Shown: positions 54,366-64,000, counted from the first letter of the stretch. The stretch is 64,000 nucleotides of DNA from Nostoc sp. T09 (GCF_002154695.1 NZ_MTAV01000053.1:45798-109797), one strand, 5' to 3'. The notes: generated by a model from the letters alone, not told the origin. Program-made: numbers and translations.

Positions 54366-54555
54366 TCTTTAAAGTGGAAATCTCTATCGCTTTGATAGAT
54401 CCAACATCTCCAAGAGGATTTCCGCAATTTGCTCGAATCAACGTAGTAGGATCGTTCAAGTGAATGGGTAGACTTTGCCAGATGAGCCGCGATCGCTCAC
54501 CAGCAAGCACCCTAAAATGAGAGCAAAAGACGATTCCTAAAACAAGCACACTCCA

Positions 54556-56991
54556 ATGCGTATTTCTCTAAACTGGCTGCGGGAACTAGTAGAAATCAAA
54601 CTTAGCCCAGAAGAATTAGCCGAAACCCTGACAATGGCTGGGTTTGAAGTAGAAGATATTGAAGACCGCCGCACTTGGGCAAATGGCGTTGTTGTGGGGA
54701 GAGTGCTTGAGCGTCAACCCCACCCCAACGCTGATAAGTTGAGTGTTTGTAAAGTAGATGTTGGTGCTGCTGAGACTTTAAATATTGTCTGTGGTGCTGC
54801 TAACGTCCAGGCAGATATTTATGTACCAGTAGCTACTACAGGTACTTACTTACCAAATATTGATTTAAAAATTAAACCCGCAAAACTGCGCGGTGTCCCT
54901 TCTCAAGGAATGATCTGTTCTTTAAAAGAACTGGGTTTGACCACTGATGTTGATGGAATTCATATTTTTCCCCAAGAAAATCTTCCATTAGGTAGCGATG
55001 TGCGTCCTTTGTTGGGTCTAGATGATGTGATTTTGGATGTCACTGCCACTGCAAATCGCGCTGATGCCTTAAGTATGGTAGGTATAGCAAGGGAAGTAGC
55101 CGCTTTAACAGGAGGTAAACTCAGCATTCCCGAACCTGGTGAGGTGTCGATTAGTCAAAGTGGGGGAAATTTAGCGTTAAGTATTTCAGAAACCCAAGCT
55201 TGTCCTGCTTACATTGGCACAGTCATTGAACAGGTAAAAATTGCTCCTTCTCCGGGGTGGTTGCAAAAACGCTTACAAGCTGCTGGAGTGCGTCCCATCA
55301 ATAATGTCGTAGACATTACTAATTATGTGTTGTTGGAATGGGGACAACCCTTACACGCCTTTGACCGCGATCGCCTACAATCTGTGGCGGGAAATGGAAA
55401 TTTAACTATCGGCGTTCGCTTCGCCAATGCTGGAGAATCCCTCAAAACCCTGGATGGACAAACTCGCAACCTCTCAACTCAAAATTTATTGATTACCGCT
55501 AACGATAAACCTGTGGCGATCGCGGGAGTTATGGGTGGGGAAGAAACGGAAGTTCATGAAGGTACTCAAAGTTTAGTTTTAGAAGCAGCGTTATTTGATT
55601 CCGTAGCCATTCGCCGTTCTTCTCGGAGTATCGGTTTAAGAAGTGAGTCCTCTGGCAGATACGAACGGGGCGTGAACCGGGCTGAATTGGAAGTAGCCTG
55701 TCGTCGTGCTTTGTCACTGCTGAGTGAATTGGCTAGTGGGGTAATTTTACAGCAGGAAATTGCCGACACCCGCCCCGACCCATCCACTTGGACGCGTTCG
55801 ATTGCTCTGCGTTTAGACCGAGTTAATCAAGTGCTGGGGCCAATTGATTTAGGCGAGGATACAGGAGAACTGGAAGGACGGGACGTTGAACGAATTTTGA
55901 CTGCATTGGGTTGTCAACTTACCGCCTCTGGAGAACGTTCCTGGAAAGTTTCTGTCCCACCTTATCGTTACCGCGACTTAGAACGGGAAATTGACCTGAT
56001 TGAAGAAATTGCCCGTCTCTATGGCTATGACAAATTTTGTGATACATTACCGCAAAAAGCAGAAGCAGGCTATTTGCCTTTAGATCAGGAACTAATCCGC
56101 AAGGTACGAGCTTTCTTCCGGGCAGAAGGACTGACAGAATTAATTCAATACTCTTTAGTCAAACCAGGGCAAGACAAACAAATAGTACTGTCAAACCCCT
56201 TGTTTGTAGAGTATTCGGCACTGCGAACCGATTTATTATCTGGGTTGATTGATGCTTTTCAATACAATTTAGAGCAAGGAAATGGCGCGCTTAACGGTTT
56301 TGAAGTTGGGCGGATTTTCTCGCGAGAAGAAGACGGTTTGCAAGAAGCCGAAGCGATCGCGGGGATTATGGGTGGCGATCGCACGGTTAGCAAGTGGTCA
56401 ACAAGTGGTCGCGAACAACCTCTTACCTGGTATGAAGCCAAAGGTATTTTAGACAGCGTATTTCGCCAGCTCGATTTGCCTGTAGAATATCAACCCGATC
56501 GCCGTGATGAGCGTTTGCATCCAGGGCGCACTGCTTCTCTGTGGATTAGAGGTAACAGACTTGGTATTTTTGGACAACTCCATCCTCAATTGCGGCGCGA
56601 AAAGGGTCTACCAGATTCCGTCTACCTATTCCAGTTAGATGCTGATGCACTGTTGGATGCTCTGGATCAAGATGATACTCTGGCACCAGTATTTCACCCC
56701 TATTCCACCTATCCAGCAAGCGATCGCGATATCGCATTCTTTGCACCTGTAAAAATTACAGTTGTTGAAATCGAAAAAGTAATTAACAAAGCTGGCAAAG
56801 ACTTACTAGAATCCGTGGAATTGTTTGATGAATATCGTGGTGAAAATGTGCCAGCCGGACAACGCAGTTTGGCATTTCGCTTAATTTACCGCGCCAGCGA
56901 TCGCACCCTTACCGATGCCGAAGTCGAACCAGTACACAACAAAGTCCGCGAAGCTTTGGTGGAAAAATTCGGTGTTAGTTTGAGAAGTTAA
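54556..56991 (+). CDS. pheT: Phenylalanine--tRNA ligase beta subunit
   Basis: An 811-residue protein with the full bacterial architecture. The N-terminal segment [20 protein letters not shown] leads to an EMAP-type tRNA-binding domain (about 40-150, [14 protein letters not shown]). A B3/4 domain follows (about 210-380, [20 protein letters not shown]), then the B5 domain (about 405-480), a pseudo-catalytic core (about 490-690) and an anticodon-binding FDX-ACB domain (about 715-810, [14 protein letters not shown]). With PheS, encoded elsewhere, it charges tRNA-Phe. Beta subunits of this kind edit mischarged Tyr in the B3/4 domain. The gene stands alone, as is usual in cyanobacteria. Confidence 0.97.
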   Translation: MRISLNWLRELVEIKLSPEELAETLTMAGFEVEDIEDRRTWANGVVVGRVLERQPHPNADKLSVCKVDVGAAETLNIVCGAANVQADIYVPVATTGTYLPNIDLKIKPAKLRGVPSQGMICSLKELGLTTDVDGIHIFPQENLPLGSDVRPLLGLDDVILDVTATANRADALSMVGIAREVAALTGGKLSIPEPGEVSISQSGGNLALSISETQACPAYIGTVIEQVKIAPSPGWLQKRLQAAGVRPINNVVDITNYVLLEWGQPLHAFDRDRLQSVAGNGNLTIGVRFANAGESLKTLDGQTRNLSTQNLLITANDKPVAIAGVMGGEETEVHEGTQSLVLEAALFDSVAIRRSSRSIGLRSESSGRYERGVNRAELEVACRRALSLLSELASGVILQQEIADTRPDPSTWTRSIALRLDRVNQVLGPIDLGEDTGELEGRDVERILTALGCQLTASGERSWKVSVPPYRYRDLEREIDLIEEIARLYGYDKFCDTLPQKAEAGYLPLDQELIRKVRAFFRAEGLTELIQYSLVKPGQDKQIVLSNPLFVEYSALRTDLLSGLIDAFQYNLEQGNGALNGFEVGRIFSREEDGLQEAEAIAGIMGGDRTVSKWSTSGREQPLTWYEAKGILDSVFRQLDLPVEYQPDRRDERLHPGRTASLWIRGNRLGIFGQLHPQLRREKGLPDSVYLFQLDADALLDALDQDDTLAPVFHPYSTYPASDRDIAFFAPVKITVVEIEKVINKAGKDLLESVELFDEYRGENVPAGQRSLAFRLIYRASDRTLTDAEVEPVHNKVREALVEKFGVSLRS

Positions 56992-57023
56992 AAATCGGGA
57001 ATAGGAACAGGGAATAAAAGGGA

Positions 57024-57173
57024 GCATCCACTTTTGGAAAAAATACCAGGCGATTTCTAATCGCGGCTATAAAAACCAAATGCACCTGCGTGGATTAGAT
57101 TGAGCCTGCGGAGGCAGGCTTTGTTTAGCCCCAGACTTCTAGTCTGAGGGGCTATTTGCCAAAAGTGGATGCA
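57024..57173. mobile_element. MITE-like element (GCATCCACTTTTGG ends)
   Basis: A 150-bp element with perfect 14-bp terminal inverted repeats, GCATCCACTTTTGG (57024-57037) and CCAAAAGTGGATGC (57160-57173). Inside are CCTGCGTGGATTAGATTGAG, CCTGCGGAGGCAGGC and the CCCCAGACTTCTAGTCTGAGGGG hairpin (57130-57152). It is non-coding. Confidence 0.8.
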
Positions 57174-57367
57174 CCCGAATAAGAAACAAGGGATAAGAAG
57201 GACAAATGCCCAATGCTCAATTCCCTGTCCCTTTTTCATTGGGATTACCTTCACAGTAAGTTCACGAATTAAATAGCATTACCCTAGTGTTTTTAGGTAA
57301 ATAAATTCACTAACATTGCTGCTATTGCCAGCTTTGTAAGTTTTTCGATCCTATTAAATAACGTAGA

Positions 57368-57383
57368 TTTTACTTAAGTAAAA
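57368..57383. promoter_or_regulatory. 16-bp perfect palindrome upstream of the 369-residue protein gene
   Basis: TTTTACTTAAGTAAAA. A related half (TTTACTTAAAG) occurs 27 bp downstream. It lies about 130 bp before ATG 57514 and could be a regulator binding site. Confidence 0.35.
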
Positions 57384-57513
57384 AGCTCATTGAATAAACT
57401 TTACTTAAAGTTAATCAGAAACTCTTACAATAAAGTATTACAAGATATTAAACTGAAATAATTAAACCACTTTAACAAACAGAATCCTCACACTTAAATA
57501 AAAATAAAATTTT

Positions 57514-58623
57514 ATGCAAACTAATTCAAATACTGATTTAGAAATAGTTTTTCATATAGAAAATAAGAGTAATGTGGAGTCTTTAGCCCAACAGTGGGCT
57601 AAAAAGTATGTGCAGAACCTTCAAGCTGATACAAGCATTACAGAAAGTGACAAGACACTGAATTTAGCTCAAATAGTGTCACCAGCTGGTCGAGAGAAAA
57701 CTACTCAAAAAATCATAGAATCTTTACGCAGTGTTAGTGCCAAGGCTTGGAATCAAACAGAAGCGCTGTTATCAGAACAAGTTAAGTTACATTCCATAGA
57801 CCCCACTACCATTAATCCCTGGGAGATTGCAGCAGATTCATTCAACATTTATCAAAAAGCTTTGGAAGTTTACACCCAAAAAGCAACGCCACGGCCTTTG
57901 GCGTTGGTAGTGCAACTAGCACAAGAAGGTAATCCGCTTTATGAACAAGCATTGGAAGTTTATACTGAACAGGTTGCTCCTAACCAGCTAGCTACAGTAG
58001 TTGGTGCAGATATAGGAGCAATCAGAAAAAAATATACAAGTAAAGACCCTAGAGTTATTGGCTTTGTAACAATGCAGTTTCATTACACAAGCCAAATGCT
58101 TTTGCAACAGCTTGATCCTATAGAGCGATCGCTAATTGGTGCATACTTTAAAGTTATTGACGATCACTTATATATGCCACTCCAACGTGCTTATGAAGCC
58201 GCCGCGGAGCATGATTATGATTCACCAGTAATATCCGCAGTGCGAAAGCTTTTACCTGTTAGTACACAAATTGCTAAGAATATTTGCCAAAAGGTAATTG
58301 AACTTTATCCAAACTACCGCTGTATGTCTGGTGTTTTGAGTGACCCAGTGGTAAAAATCTCTAGCATCCGGGATGTAGAAATGTTTCAGGTATACTTGTG
58401 GGTGTGTGCCTTAGAAGGAAACATCACTGCTGTTCAACAAGAATTGTTTCCCCTGTGTGTGATGCTTTATCCTACATTAAACGTGCAGTGGGACATAGTT
58501 CGCCAAATGCTGCTTTTGCTAAAGCAAGAAGTAGAAACTTACCTAACACCTGAGCAAAATCACACCTTAATCCCGTATTCTCAAGCGTTGTGGAAGATGT
58601 TCTCTACAGAAGTCATTGGTTGA
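57514..58623 (+). CDS. Unknown helical protein with an internal duplication
   Basis: A 369-residue, probably cytoplasmic, mostly helical protein without signal peptide or transmembrane segment. Residues about 116-138 (YQKALEVYTQKATPRPLALV) and about 146-168 (YEQALEVYTEQVAPNQLATV) are a direct duplication. The region after 185 (FVTMQFHYTSQMLLQQLDPI, then LYMPLQRAYEAAAEH) is well conserved-looking, with many Leu and Tyr. I do not recognise the family. ATG 57514 follows a long A-rich leader. The gene stands alone. Confidence 0.7.
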   Translation: MQTNSNTDLEIVFHIENKSNVESLAQQWAKKYVQNLQADTSITESDKTLNLAQIVSPAGREKTTQKIIESLRSVSAKAWNQTEALLSEQVKLHSIDPTTINPWEIAADSFNIYQKALEVYTQKATPRPLALVVQLAQEGNPLYEQALEVYTEQVAPNQLATVVGADIGAIRKKYTSKDPRVIGFVTMQFHYTSQMLLQQLDPIERSLIGAYFKVIDDHLYMPLQRAYEAAAEHDYDSPVISAVRKLLPVSTQIAKNICQKVIELYPNYRCMSGVLSDPVVKISSIRDVEMFQVYLWVCALEGNITAVQQELFPLCVMLYPTLNVQWDIVRQMLLLLKQEVETYLTPEQNHTLIPYSQALWKMFSTEVIG

Positions 58624-58948
58624 TCGCGCAAAGGTGTAAGGGTATGAGGCTTTAGGGAAGCGATACAGAAAAAGCAAAGGTTACAGATTAAATCTGACTT
58701 TTTTAAACCTCGTCTACCTTGAAAACCGGAGTTTTTTGTAATTAGAGTAATGTACACAACTGAAGCCTCAAACTCCAGTTTTCAAAATGGGCTAGGTTTA
58801 ATTAGGAATTAACAATTATCAATTACGAATTGATATTAGTATATTCATGCGGCATAAATTCTGGAAAATACTACAGGTTTGAAAAATGCCGTTTAATTTT
58901 TGTTGATTCTAACCAAGCTCAATTCTGTAACTAGATCTAAAAGTTGTT
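58624..58948. other. Gene-free region with a MITE
   Basis: Contains the element 58704-58800 and AT-rich DNA with a short GAATTAACAATTATCAATTA repeat. No coding sequence is seen. Confidence 0.5.
58704..58800. mobile_element. MITE-like element, second copy (TAAACC ends)
   Basis: A 97-bp element. Left arm TAAACCTCGTCTACCTTGAA, right arm (reverse complement) TAAACCTAGCCCATTTTGAA; the arms continue to match as AAAAC-GGAGTTT. It is the same family as the element at 38516-38653. Confidence 0.75.
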
Positions 58949-59218
58949 ATGCCCAAATACATCATGTGGGGAACTTACTGCGAAGACGTTCTAGAAAAGC
59001 GCACCCCTTATCGTCAAGCCCATTTAGACGGATTAGCAAAACAAAAAGAATCTGGCGTGCTGATTACTATTGGCCCCACCAAAGATGTTACAAAAGTTTT
59101 TGGAATTTACGAAGCTGATGATGAAGCCACTGTGCGCGAGTTAATTGAAAACGATCCCTACTGGCAAAATGCCATTTGGACTGAATATTTTGTTAAAGAG
59201 TGGATTCAGGCTATTTAG
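58949..59218 (+). CDS. YciI family protein
   Basis: An 89-residue single-domain protein of the YciI/YCII fold. PKYIMWGTYCEDVLEKRTPY is the first strand and helix; RQAHLDGLAKQKESG contains the conserved His of the putative active site; IYEADDEATVRELIENDPYW is the second half, with the conserved Asp-Pro-Tyr. These dimeric ferredoxin-like proteins are often stand-alone or fused to other enzymes; the reaction of this type is not known. It is monocistronic, with a tandem-repeat tract immediately after the stop. Confidence 0.88.
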   Translation: MPKYIMWGTYCEDVLEKRTPYRQAHLDGLAKQKESGVLITIGPTKDVTKVFGIYEADDEATVRELIENDPYWQNAIWTEYFVKEWIQAI

Positions 59219-59320
59219 GTTATTTGTCATTGGTCATTTGTCCTTTGTCATTAGTTATAGGGCATTGGGCATTTCTCTCTCATCCCCCGTGTCCCCGCGT
59301 CCTCCTCATCTCCCCTGTAA
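59219..59320. repeat. Tandem heptamer tract
   Basis: TTTGTCA-TTGGTCA-TTTGTCC-TTTGTCA units followed by CCCC-rich CCCCGTG/TCCTC units. Same family as the tract at 5071. Confidence 0.7.
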
Positions 59321-59481
59321 CTTCCCGCTTTCAGCAGATGCGATCGCGTTGCTGTAAATGCGAGGATCGGTATTCCTCACATAGCCAACTGTCGCTGTTG
59401 TCTACAATAAAGATAAAGTCAGCTGTAAATACAACAGTTTCGGTTTGCTATCATCGTTTGATGTTTTGAGAAAGTACCACT

Positions 59482-59892
59482 ATGAAACTCAACTTAAAAC
59501 GCACACTTCTGCCCGGCTTGATGGCTGCAAGCTTAGCCGGCGGTACCTTAGTTCCTGCTCAACCGGCTTCTGCTGATATGTTACGAGATATCGGTGTTGG
59601 CGCAGGTGCCGGTGTAGTATCTGGTGCTGTTAGAGGACGTGGCCGCGTATTGAACAATGCTATTAAAGGTGCCGCTGCTGGTGCTGCTGTTAATGCTGTA
59701 CACGGTACTAGAAAGCAGCCAAAAAATCGCAGAAACGGTAACATAATTCAAGATGCCGCAGTCGGTGCAGCAGCCAGCACGGTTACAGGCGTAATCCTTA
59801 ATGGTGGCAGAGATGCCCTAGGTCATGCTGTTGATGGTGCAGCTGCGGGTGCAGCTATCAATGCCATTAACAATGGACATAGAAATAGATAA
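59482..59892 (+). CDS. Secreted glycine-zipper protein of unknown function
   Basis: A 136-residue protein. Residues 1-31 are a signal peptide (LLPGLMAASLAGGTLVP, cleavage near ASA). The mature part is basic and contains three Gly/Ala-zipper segments: GVGAGAGVVSGAVRG, AIKGAAAGAAVNAVHG and AVDGAAAGAAINAINN, related by internal duplication. Such glycine zippers often pack in membranes or at the envelope. No enzyme activity is expected. It has its own terminator (59956-59983). Confidence 0.75.
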   Translation: MKLNLKRTLLPGLMAASLAGGTLVPAQPASADMLRDIGVGAGAGVVSGAVRGRGRVLNNAIKGAAAGAAVNAVHGTRKQPKNRRNGNIIQDAAVGAAASTVTGVILNGGRDALGHAVDGAAAGAAINAINNGHRNR

Positions 59893-59955
59893 TTTGTGAT
59901 CCATAATTTGTACCTGACAGATTAATACGAATTATGGATGATGAATTCGTCAAGT

Positions 59956-59983
59956 AAATTCCCTAGCAAAGCTAGGGAATTTT
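59956..59983 (+). terminator. Rho-independent terminator of the glycine-zipper gene
   Basis: AAATTCCCTAGC (59956-59967) pairs perfectly with GCTAGGGAATTT (59971-59982) around AAA, followed by T-rich sequence. Confidence 0.85.
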
Positions 59984-60033
59984 AATAACAAAGCTCAAAA
60001 GCTGAGAAAAAAGTATGAAAATTTTGCTTAGTA

Positions 60034-60228
60034 TTACTGGCCTTTTAGCGCTTTTTTAAAGTTGCGACGATAGGACTTATTAGTAACAAATAAAGCAGGC
60101 CACAACAGAGCTAAACCAACACGATTAGGCAAACTTGGGGTAAAGTTAGTCCTCTCAAAGCCAGTCCAAAACTTCCAAGCCCCATATAAATAACCTGCGA
60201 TTAACCCAAGAATAATTAAATTAGTCAT
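60034..60228 (-). CDS. Small membrane protein of unknown function
   Basis: A 64-residue protein with two hydrophobic stretches (LIILGLIAGYLYGAWKF at 4-20 and VGLALLWPALFVT at about 37-49) and a basic tail (KSYRRNFKKALKG). Similar short proteins are annotated in many cyanobacteria without function. GGGAG lies 7-11 nt before ATG 60228; an upstream start is less likely. It faces the glycine-zipper gene (convergent). Confidence 0.65.
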   Translation of the reverse strand: MTNLIILGLIAGYLYGAWKFWTGFERTNFTPSLPNRVGLALLWPALFVTNKSYRRNFKKALKGQ

Positions 60229-60255
60229 TTTTATAACTCCCAGAGCAACAGACAA

Positions 60256-60666
60256 AATTTGAGTTAAGTATTTCTACACTAATTAGACACGCGATCGCTA
60301 AAACCGAAAAAATATGACTAAACTATTCAGTCTTTAGGTAAGCGAGCTACTTAACGATACATTCTCTTATATCCAGTTTAAAGTAGTCTCCTATATCGTA
60401 GCTAGTAGCGATCGCGGTAATTCAAAATAGCCTATGGGAAGTTACCTTGCTAGCGTATACAGGTTTCCCTTAGCGATAGCCTGCGGCAATAACACCAAGG
60501 AACAAACAAACTCATTAAGTGGAAATTGTTAGAGAATTGGAATTAGAGACTAATCTACTTTTGCTGCTCTGTAGTACATAAAGCTACAAATGTATATGCT
60601 TTGTATTTTACTCAGATGCATCTTGTGGGAGTTCCTCAAATATCAACATCCATAGGAGACTAGAGT
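60256..60666. other. Gene-free region upstream of the guanylyltransferase gene
   Basis: About 410 bp including two HIP1-type sites. It should contain the promoter of the leader peptide/guanylyltransferase transcript. Nothing else is identified. Confidence 0.5.
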
Positions 60667-60723
60667 ATGAAGAACACAACGTATATTGCGGGTCTTGACG
60701 CAGCAAATGCTGCAAATAGCTAA
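60667..60723 (+). CDS. Possible 18-codon leader peptide of the guanylyltransferase gene
   Basis: ATG 60667 has TAGGAGACTAGAGT immediately upstream (AGGAG 8-12 nt before). It encodes MKNTTYIAGLDAANAANS and ends TAA at 60721-60723. That stop overlaps the start of the TAAGGAGG ribosome-binding site of the next gene. The arrangement suggests translational coupling or attenuation. It could be a chance frame. Confidence 0.45.
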   Translation: MKNTTYIAGLDAANAANS

Positions 60724-60732
60724 GGAGGATTT

Positions 60733-63261
60733 ATGCGTGCAGTGCTGATGGCAGGCGGTTCGGGAACGCGGCTTCGCCCGTTAACTTGCGATCTGCCCAA
60801 ACCGATGGTGCCTATCTTAAATCGACCGATTGCCGAACATATCATCAATCTTCTCAAACGCCATCAAATCACAGAAGTAATTGCGACACTGCATTATTTA
60901 CCTGATGTCCTGCGAGACTATTTTCTAGATGGTAGTGATTTTGGTGTGCAGATGACCTATGCTGTGGAGGAAGACCAACCTCTGGGTACGGCAGGTTGTG
61001 TGAAAAATATTGCGGAACTCTTAGATGAAACCTTTTTAGTAATTAGCGGTGATAGCATAACAGATTTCGATTTAACAGCAGCAATTGAATTTCACAAACA
61101 AAAACAGTCAAAAGCTACTTTAATTTTGACCCGCGTCCCCAACCCAATTGAATTTGGGGTAGTAATTACTAATGAAGAAGGCCGGATTAATCGATTTTTA
61201 GAAAAACCCTCTACTAGTGAAATTTTCTCCGATACAGTCAATACAGGTACTTACATTCTCGAACCTGAAGTTTTAGAATACCTGCCAGCCAACACAGAAT
61301 GCGACTTTTCCAAAGACTTATTTCCTTTATTACTGGCAAAAAATGAGCCAATGTTTGGCTATATTGCTCAAGGTTATTGGTGCGATGTTGGTCATTTGGA
61401 TGCGTATCGTGAGGCGCAGTATGATGCCTTATATAGCAAAGTAAAACTCGACTTTGCTTACACAGAGACTTCTCCCGGTATCTGGAAGGGTCAAAATACT
61501 TATATTGACCAAACAGCAATTATTGAAACCCCAGTTGTTATTGGTGACAATTGTCGAATTGGAGCAAGGGTACAAATTGAAGCCGGAACTGTAATTGGCG
61601 ATAATGTTACCATTGGCGCTGATGCTAATCTCAAGCGTCCGATTGTCTGGAATGGGGCGATTTTGGGCGAAGAAGCACAACTTTCAGCTTGTGTAATCTC
61701 TCGCGGCACTCGTGTAGATCGCCGCGCTCATGTATTAGAGGCTTCTGTAGTAGGTTCGCTTTCTACTGTGGGAGAAGAAGCTCAAATCAGCCCTGGAGTC
61801 AGGGTATGGCCTAGTAAGAAGATTGAATCTGGTGCGATTTTAAACATCAACTTGATTTGGGGGAATACCGCTCAAAGAAATTTATTTGGGCAACGTGGTG
61901 TACAAGGGTTAGCCAATATTGATATTACCCCTGAATTTGCGGTGAAGTTGGGAGCTGCTTACGGTTCTACCCTAAAACCTGGTTCTAAGGTAACGGTTTC
62001 TCGCGATCAGCGCAATGTATCGCGAATGATCACGCGATCGCTCATTGCTGGTTTAATGTCAGTCGGCATTGATATTCAAAACTTCGATGCCACAGCCGTG
62101 CCCATAGCTCGCACAGTTATACCCACAATGTCCGTAGCTGGCGGTATTCATGTGCGAGTACACCCCGATCGCCCTGACTATATCCTGATTGAATTTATGG
62201 ATAACAAGGGCATTAATATCACCAAAGCCCAAGAAAAGAAAATTGAGGGGGCTTACTTTAAGGAAGATATGCGGCGGGCACAAGTTCACGAAATTGGTGA
62301 TGTTGCCTATCCCAGCCAGGTAAATGACCTTTACTGCACTGCCTTTGAAAAACTGTTGCACGTTTCTACTCTGCGCAATAGTCGGGCAAAAGTCGTGATT
62401 GACTACGTTTATTCTGTGACTGGGGCAGTGCTACCCCAAATGTTAGATCAATTTGGTGCAGATGCCGTAGTTTTGAACGCTAGTCTGAATAAACACGCTG
62501 TATCAACAGCAGAACGTGAAGGACTGTTAACTCAGCTAGGCCATGTGGTTGAGGCGTTGAAGGCTAACTTTGGTGTCCAGGTATCAGCGAATGGCGAACA
62601 GCTAATTTTAGTAGATGAATCTGGAATCCCAATTCGTGGGGAAATGTTAACCTCTCTAATGGTGGACATGATTTTAACCTCTAACCCCAGAGGAACGGTA
62701 GTTGTACCAGTTCATGCTTCTAGTGCTGTCGAACAAGTCGCCCGTCGCCACGATGGTAAAGTCATCCGCACCAAAGCCAACCCGACAGCTTTAATGGAGG
62801 CTTCACAGAAATATCCCAATGTGGTTTTGGCTGGTAGTGGAGATACTGGTTTTATCTTCCCGCATCTGCATCCGGGATTTGATGCGATGTTCTGTATTGC
62901 CAAGCTGATTGAGATGCTAACTATCCAAGAGCGATCGCTGGCTACTGTTCGCGCGGAATTACCCCGTGTAATTCACAGATCTCATTCAGTACGCTGTCCT
63001 TGGAGTGCTAAAGGCGCACTAATGCGTTATTTGGTCGAAACTCACCCCGCCCAAAATCTGGAATTAATCGATGGGGTAAAAATTGGTCAGCCCCACGATG
63101 ACAGCTGGCTGTTAGTTTTGCCTGATGCTAGTGAGCCAGTAGTACATCTGTTCGCAAATAGCAATGAGCGCGATTGGGTAGATGAAACTTTAAGAAACTA
63201 CCGCACCCGTGTGCAAATGTTTGTGGAAAGGCAACAAGAACAACATCCCGCGGAAGTTTAA
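60733..63261 (+). CDS. Mannose-1-phosphate guanylyltransferase fused to a degenerate phosphomannomutase-like domain
   Basis: An 842-residue three-part protein. The nucleotidyltransferase domain (1-235) has [20 protein letters not shown] (loop and catalytic Lys), [12 protein letters not shown] (metal) and FLEKPS. Left-handed beta-helix repeats (about 250-370) have [20 protein letters not shown]. The C-terminal half (about 380-830) has the alpha-phosphohexomutase fold. The mutase landmarks are altered: where a TASHNP-type phosphoserine loop is expected the sequence is [14 protein letters not shown]; the metal-binding Asp loop reads [10 protein letters not shown]; and the sugar loop reads GSGDTGF. 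The first domain probably makes GDP-mannose (or another NDP-sugar) for polysaccharide; the second may be regulatory. A perfect AAGGAGG is 6-12 nt before ATG 60733. Similar fusions are conserved in cyanobacteria. Confidence 0.9.
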   Translation: MRAVLMAGGSGTRLRPLTCDLPKPMVPILNRPIAEHIINLLKRHQITEVIATLHYLPDVLRDYFLDGSDFGVQMTYAVEEDQPLGTAGCVKNIAELLDETFLVISGDSITDFDLTAAIEFHKQKQSKATLILTRVPNPIEFGVVITNEEGRINRFLEKPSTSEIFSDTVNTGTYILEPEVLEYLPANTECDFSKDLFPLLLAKNEPMFGYIAQGYWCDVGHLDAYREAQYDALYSKVKLDFAYTETSPGIWKGQNTYIDQTAIIETPVVIGDNCRIGARVQIEAGTVIGDNVTIGADANLKRPIVWNGAILGEEAQLSACVISRGTRVDRRAHVLEASVVGSLSTVGEEAQISPGVRVWPSKKIESGAILNINLIWGNTAQRNLFGQRGVQGLANIDITPEFAVKLGAAYGSTLKPGSKVTVSRDQRNVSRMITRSLIAGLMSVGIDIQNFDATAVPIARTVIPTMSVAGGIHVRVHPDRPDYILIEFMDNKGINITKAQEKKIEGAYFKEDMRRAQVHEIGDVAYPSQVNDLYCTAFEKLLHVSTLRNSRAKVVIDYVYSVTGAVLPQMLDQFGADAVVLNASLNKHAVSTAEREGLLTQLGHVVEALKANFGVQVSANGEQLILVDESGIPIRGEMLTSLMVDMILTSNPRGTVVVPVHASSAVEQVARRHDGKVIRTKANPTALMEASQKYPNVVLAGSGDTGFIFPHLHPGFDAMFCIAKLIEMLTIQERSLATVRAELPRVIHRSHSVRCPWSAKGALMRYLVETHPAQNLELIDGVKIGQPHDDSWLLVLPDASEPVVHLFANSNERDWVDETLRNYRTRVQMFVERQQEQHPAEV

Positions 63262-63273
63262 TTAGTCAATAGT

Positions 63274-63307
63274 CAAGAGTCAACCAAGCTTAGATGGTTG
63301 ACTCTTG
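63274..63307 (+). terminator. 13-bp perfect hairpin after the guanylyltransferase gene
   Basis: CAAGAGTCAACCA (63274-63286) pairs perfectly with TGGTTGACTCTTG (63295-63307) around an 8-nt loop. It starts 12 bp after the stop. A strong U-tract is lacking. Confidence 0.6.
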
Positions 63308-63947
63308 AGTTTGAGGCAGGTTTAAAGACGCGATCGCAGCAAAGTACTAAGCCAGACTTGATTGCAAGGTACTTGCAACTAATAAAACACTGACCGCTTC
63401 CGCACTAATGCAGCCGCAAATCTTCAGTATGAGCTTACTGGAAATGAAAATCTCCTAGCTCTACAGAGCAGCCGCTACAACCAAGCAGTATAAGTTTATA
63501 ACTAACAAATTAAAAGTTTTCCTAACTTGGTAGTAGCTAATGCTTTTGGTTTGCAGAAAAAAGAATTCATCAATCGACAAATATCAAAATTTTCCAAATT
63601 TAAGATAATAATTCCGAGTATGTATATATTTCGCTATTAGAATTAATTCTGATAAGTATCTCAACCTAATTAAACGTAAAATGTCATGAAATGTCATTAC
63701 GAGCGGAACGCAGTGAAGCGAAGTAATCGCAAAGACTCTATTTTATCTTTTTTAATATTTAACTACTTAACTAAGCTAATTTTATTCAGTTTAAAAAGAT
63801 TATAGCGTGTAGTAGCGATAGTGTAATGCATTGAAATAATAATTTTCTAGGAGTTAGGATATCAGTTATCTGTCCCAACTACTCTACTTTTTAGTATTCA
63901 GCGAATAAAAGTAACAATTTAGCAATATTTGAAAGTTAAATATACAG

Positions 63948-64000
63948 GACTTACGCAACTGTCACAAGCAATGGCGCGGCTACACCGCGCCGAGCGCCAA
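63948..64000. repeat. Left end of a repeat or IS element running off the window
   Basis: CAGGACTTACGCAACTGTCA is a common end sequence of cyanobacterial insertion elements, as I recall. It is followed by a GC-rich hairpin GGCGCGG-CTACA-CCGCGCC (63973-63991). The rest is outside the window. Confidence 0.45.

Larger units (their letters stand above)
56992..57513. other. Gene-free region containing a MITE and a palindrome
   Basis: After pheT there is a small mobile element (57024-57173). An AT-rich part upstream of the next gene holds a perfect 16-bp palindrome at 57368-57383. Confidence 0.6.
63262..64000. other. Gene-free right end of the window with repeats
   Basis: AT-rich with no supportable gene. 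It contains the hairpin at 63274-63307, a TGTCATTACGAGCGGAACGC repeat (63693-63740) of the CATTGCG family, and an IS-like end at 63948. Confidence 0.5.

Noticed and set aside
54355..54549. A 64-codon minus-strand frame upstream of the exported protein
   Set aside because: It lies in the divergent promoter region with pheT, overlaps the next gene's start and resembles no family.
57057..57254. A 65-codon minus-strand frame with a hydrophobic segment
   Set aside because: It is made almost entirely of MITE and tandem-repeat sequence and has no protein-like conservation.
1..64000. tRNA or rRNA genes
   Set aside because: No TTCGAATCC-type T-arm with matching acceptor stem, and no rRNA signature, was seen. 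A covariance-model search would settle this.

Overview
The window comes from a filamentous, heterocyst-forming cyanobacterium of the Nostoc/Anabaena/Tolypothrix type. This rests on very frequent HIP1 octamers (GCGATCGC), short tandem heptamer tracts and palindromic repeats typical of Nostocales, an NTRC (fused NADPH-thioredoxin reductase/thioredoxin), a PatA-type regulator, and above all an 18-gene cluster that matches the heterocyst envelope polysaccharide (HEP) island of Anabaena PCC 7120. No rRNA, tRNA, CRISPR array or intact transposase was recognised.

Layout. 1-7.2 kb is a mixed region: a SPINDLY-type TPR protein cut by the left edge, a type IV pilin, a Uma2 protein, NTRC, a broken Uma2 copy, a cysteine synthase-like enzyme, a [2Fe-2S] thioredoxin-like protein and two small unknowns. 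7.4-16.1 kb is a minus-strand three-gene unit: an exported DUF11/RTX protein, a two-partner-secretion adhesin with a haemagglutinin N-terminal domain, and a membrane-anchored TPR-CHAT (caspase-like) protein. 17.1-40.7 kb is the HEP island, all on the minus strand: nucleotide-sugar enzymes (rfbF-type cytidylyltransferase, 3,5-epimerase, SDR epimerase, a COG4091 oxidoreductase, a PhyH dioxygenase, an LhgO-type oxidase), nine glycosyltransferases, a Wzc-like kinase, the degenerate sugar transferase HepC, the exporter HepA and a Wzy/O-antigen-ligase-like membrane protein. 41.3-45.0 kb is a vWA-PP2C-kinase operon (TerY-P triad), the kinase carrying extra TPRs. 45.8-52.3 kb is signalling: a PatA-like/CheY-like pair on the plus strand facing a ModA-like lipoprotein plus two hybrid kinases on the minus strand. 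52.4-64 kb holds pheT, several small or unknown proteins, and a long mannose-1-phosphate guanylyltransferase/phosphomannomutase-like fusion preceded by a possible 18-codon leader peptide.

How it works together. The HEP genes would build an activated unusual sugar, assemble it into repeat units, polymerise them and export the product to form the outer layer of the heterocyst envelope. The guanylyltransferase fusion at the right may supply GDP-sugars for surface polysaccharide. The adhesin unit and the pilin are other cell-surface functions. The window is heavily peppered with small non-autonomous repeats; several lie inside or supply parts of coding sequences (GT4 at 21.8 kb, the lhgO 3' end).
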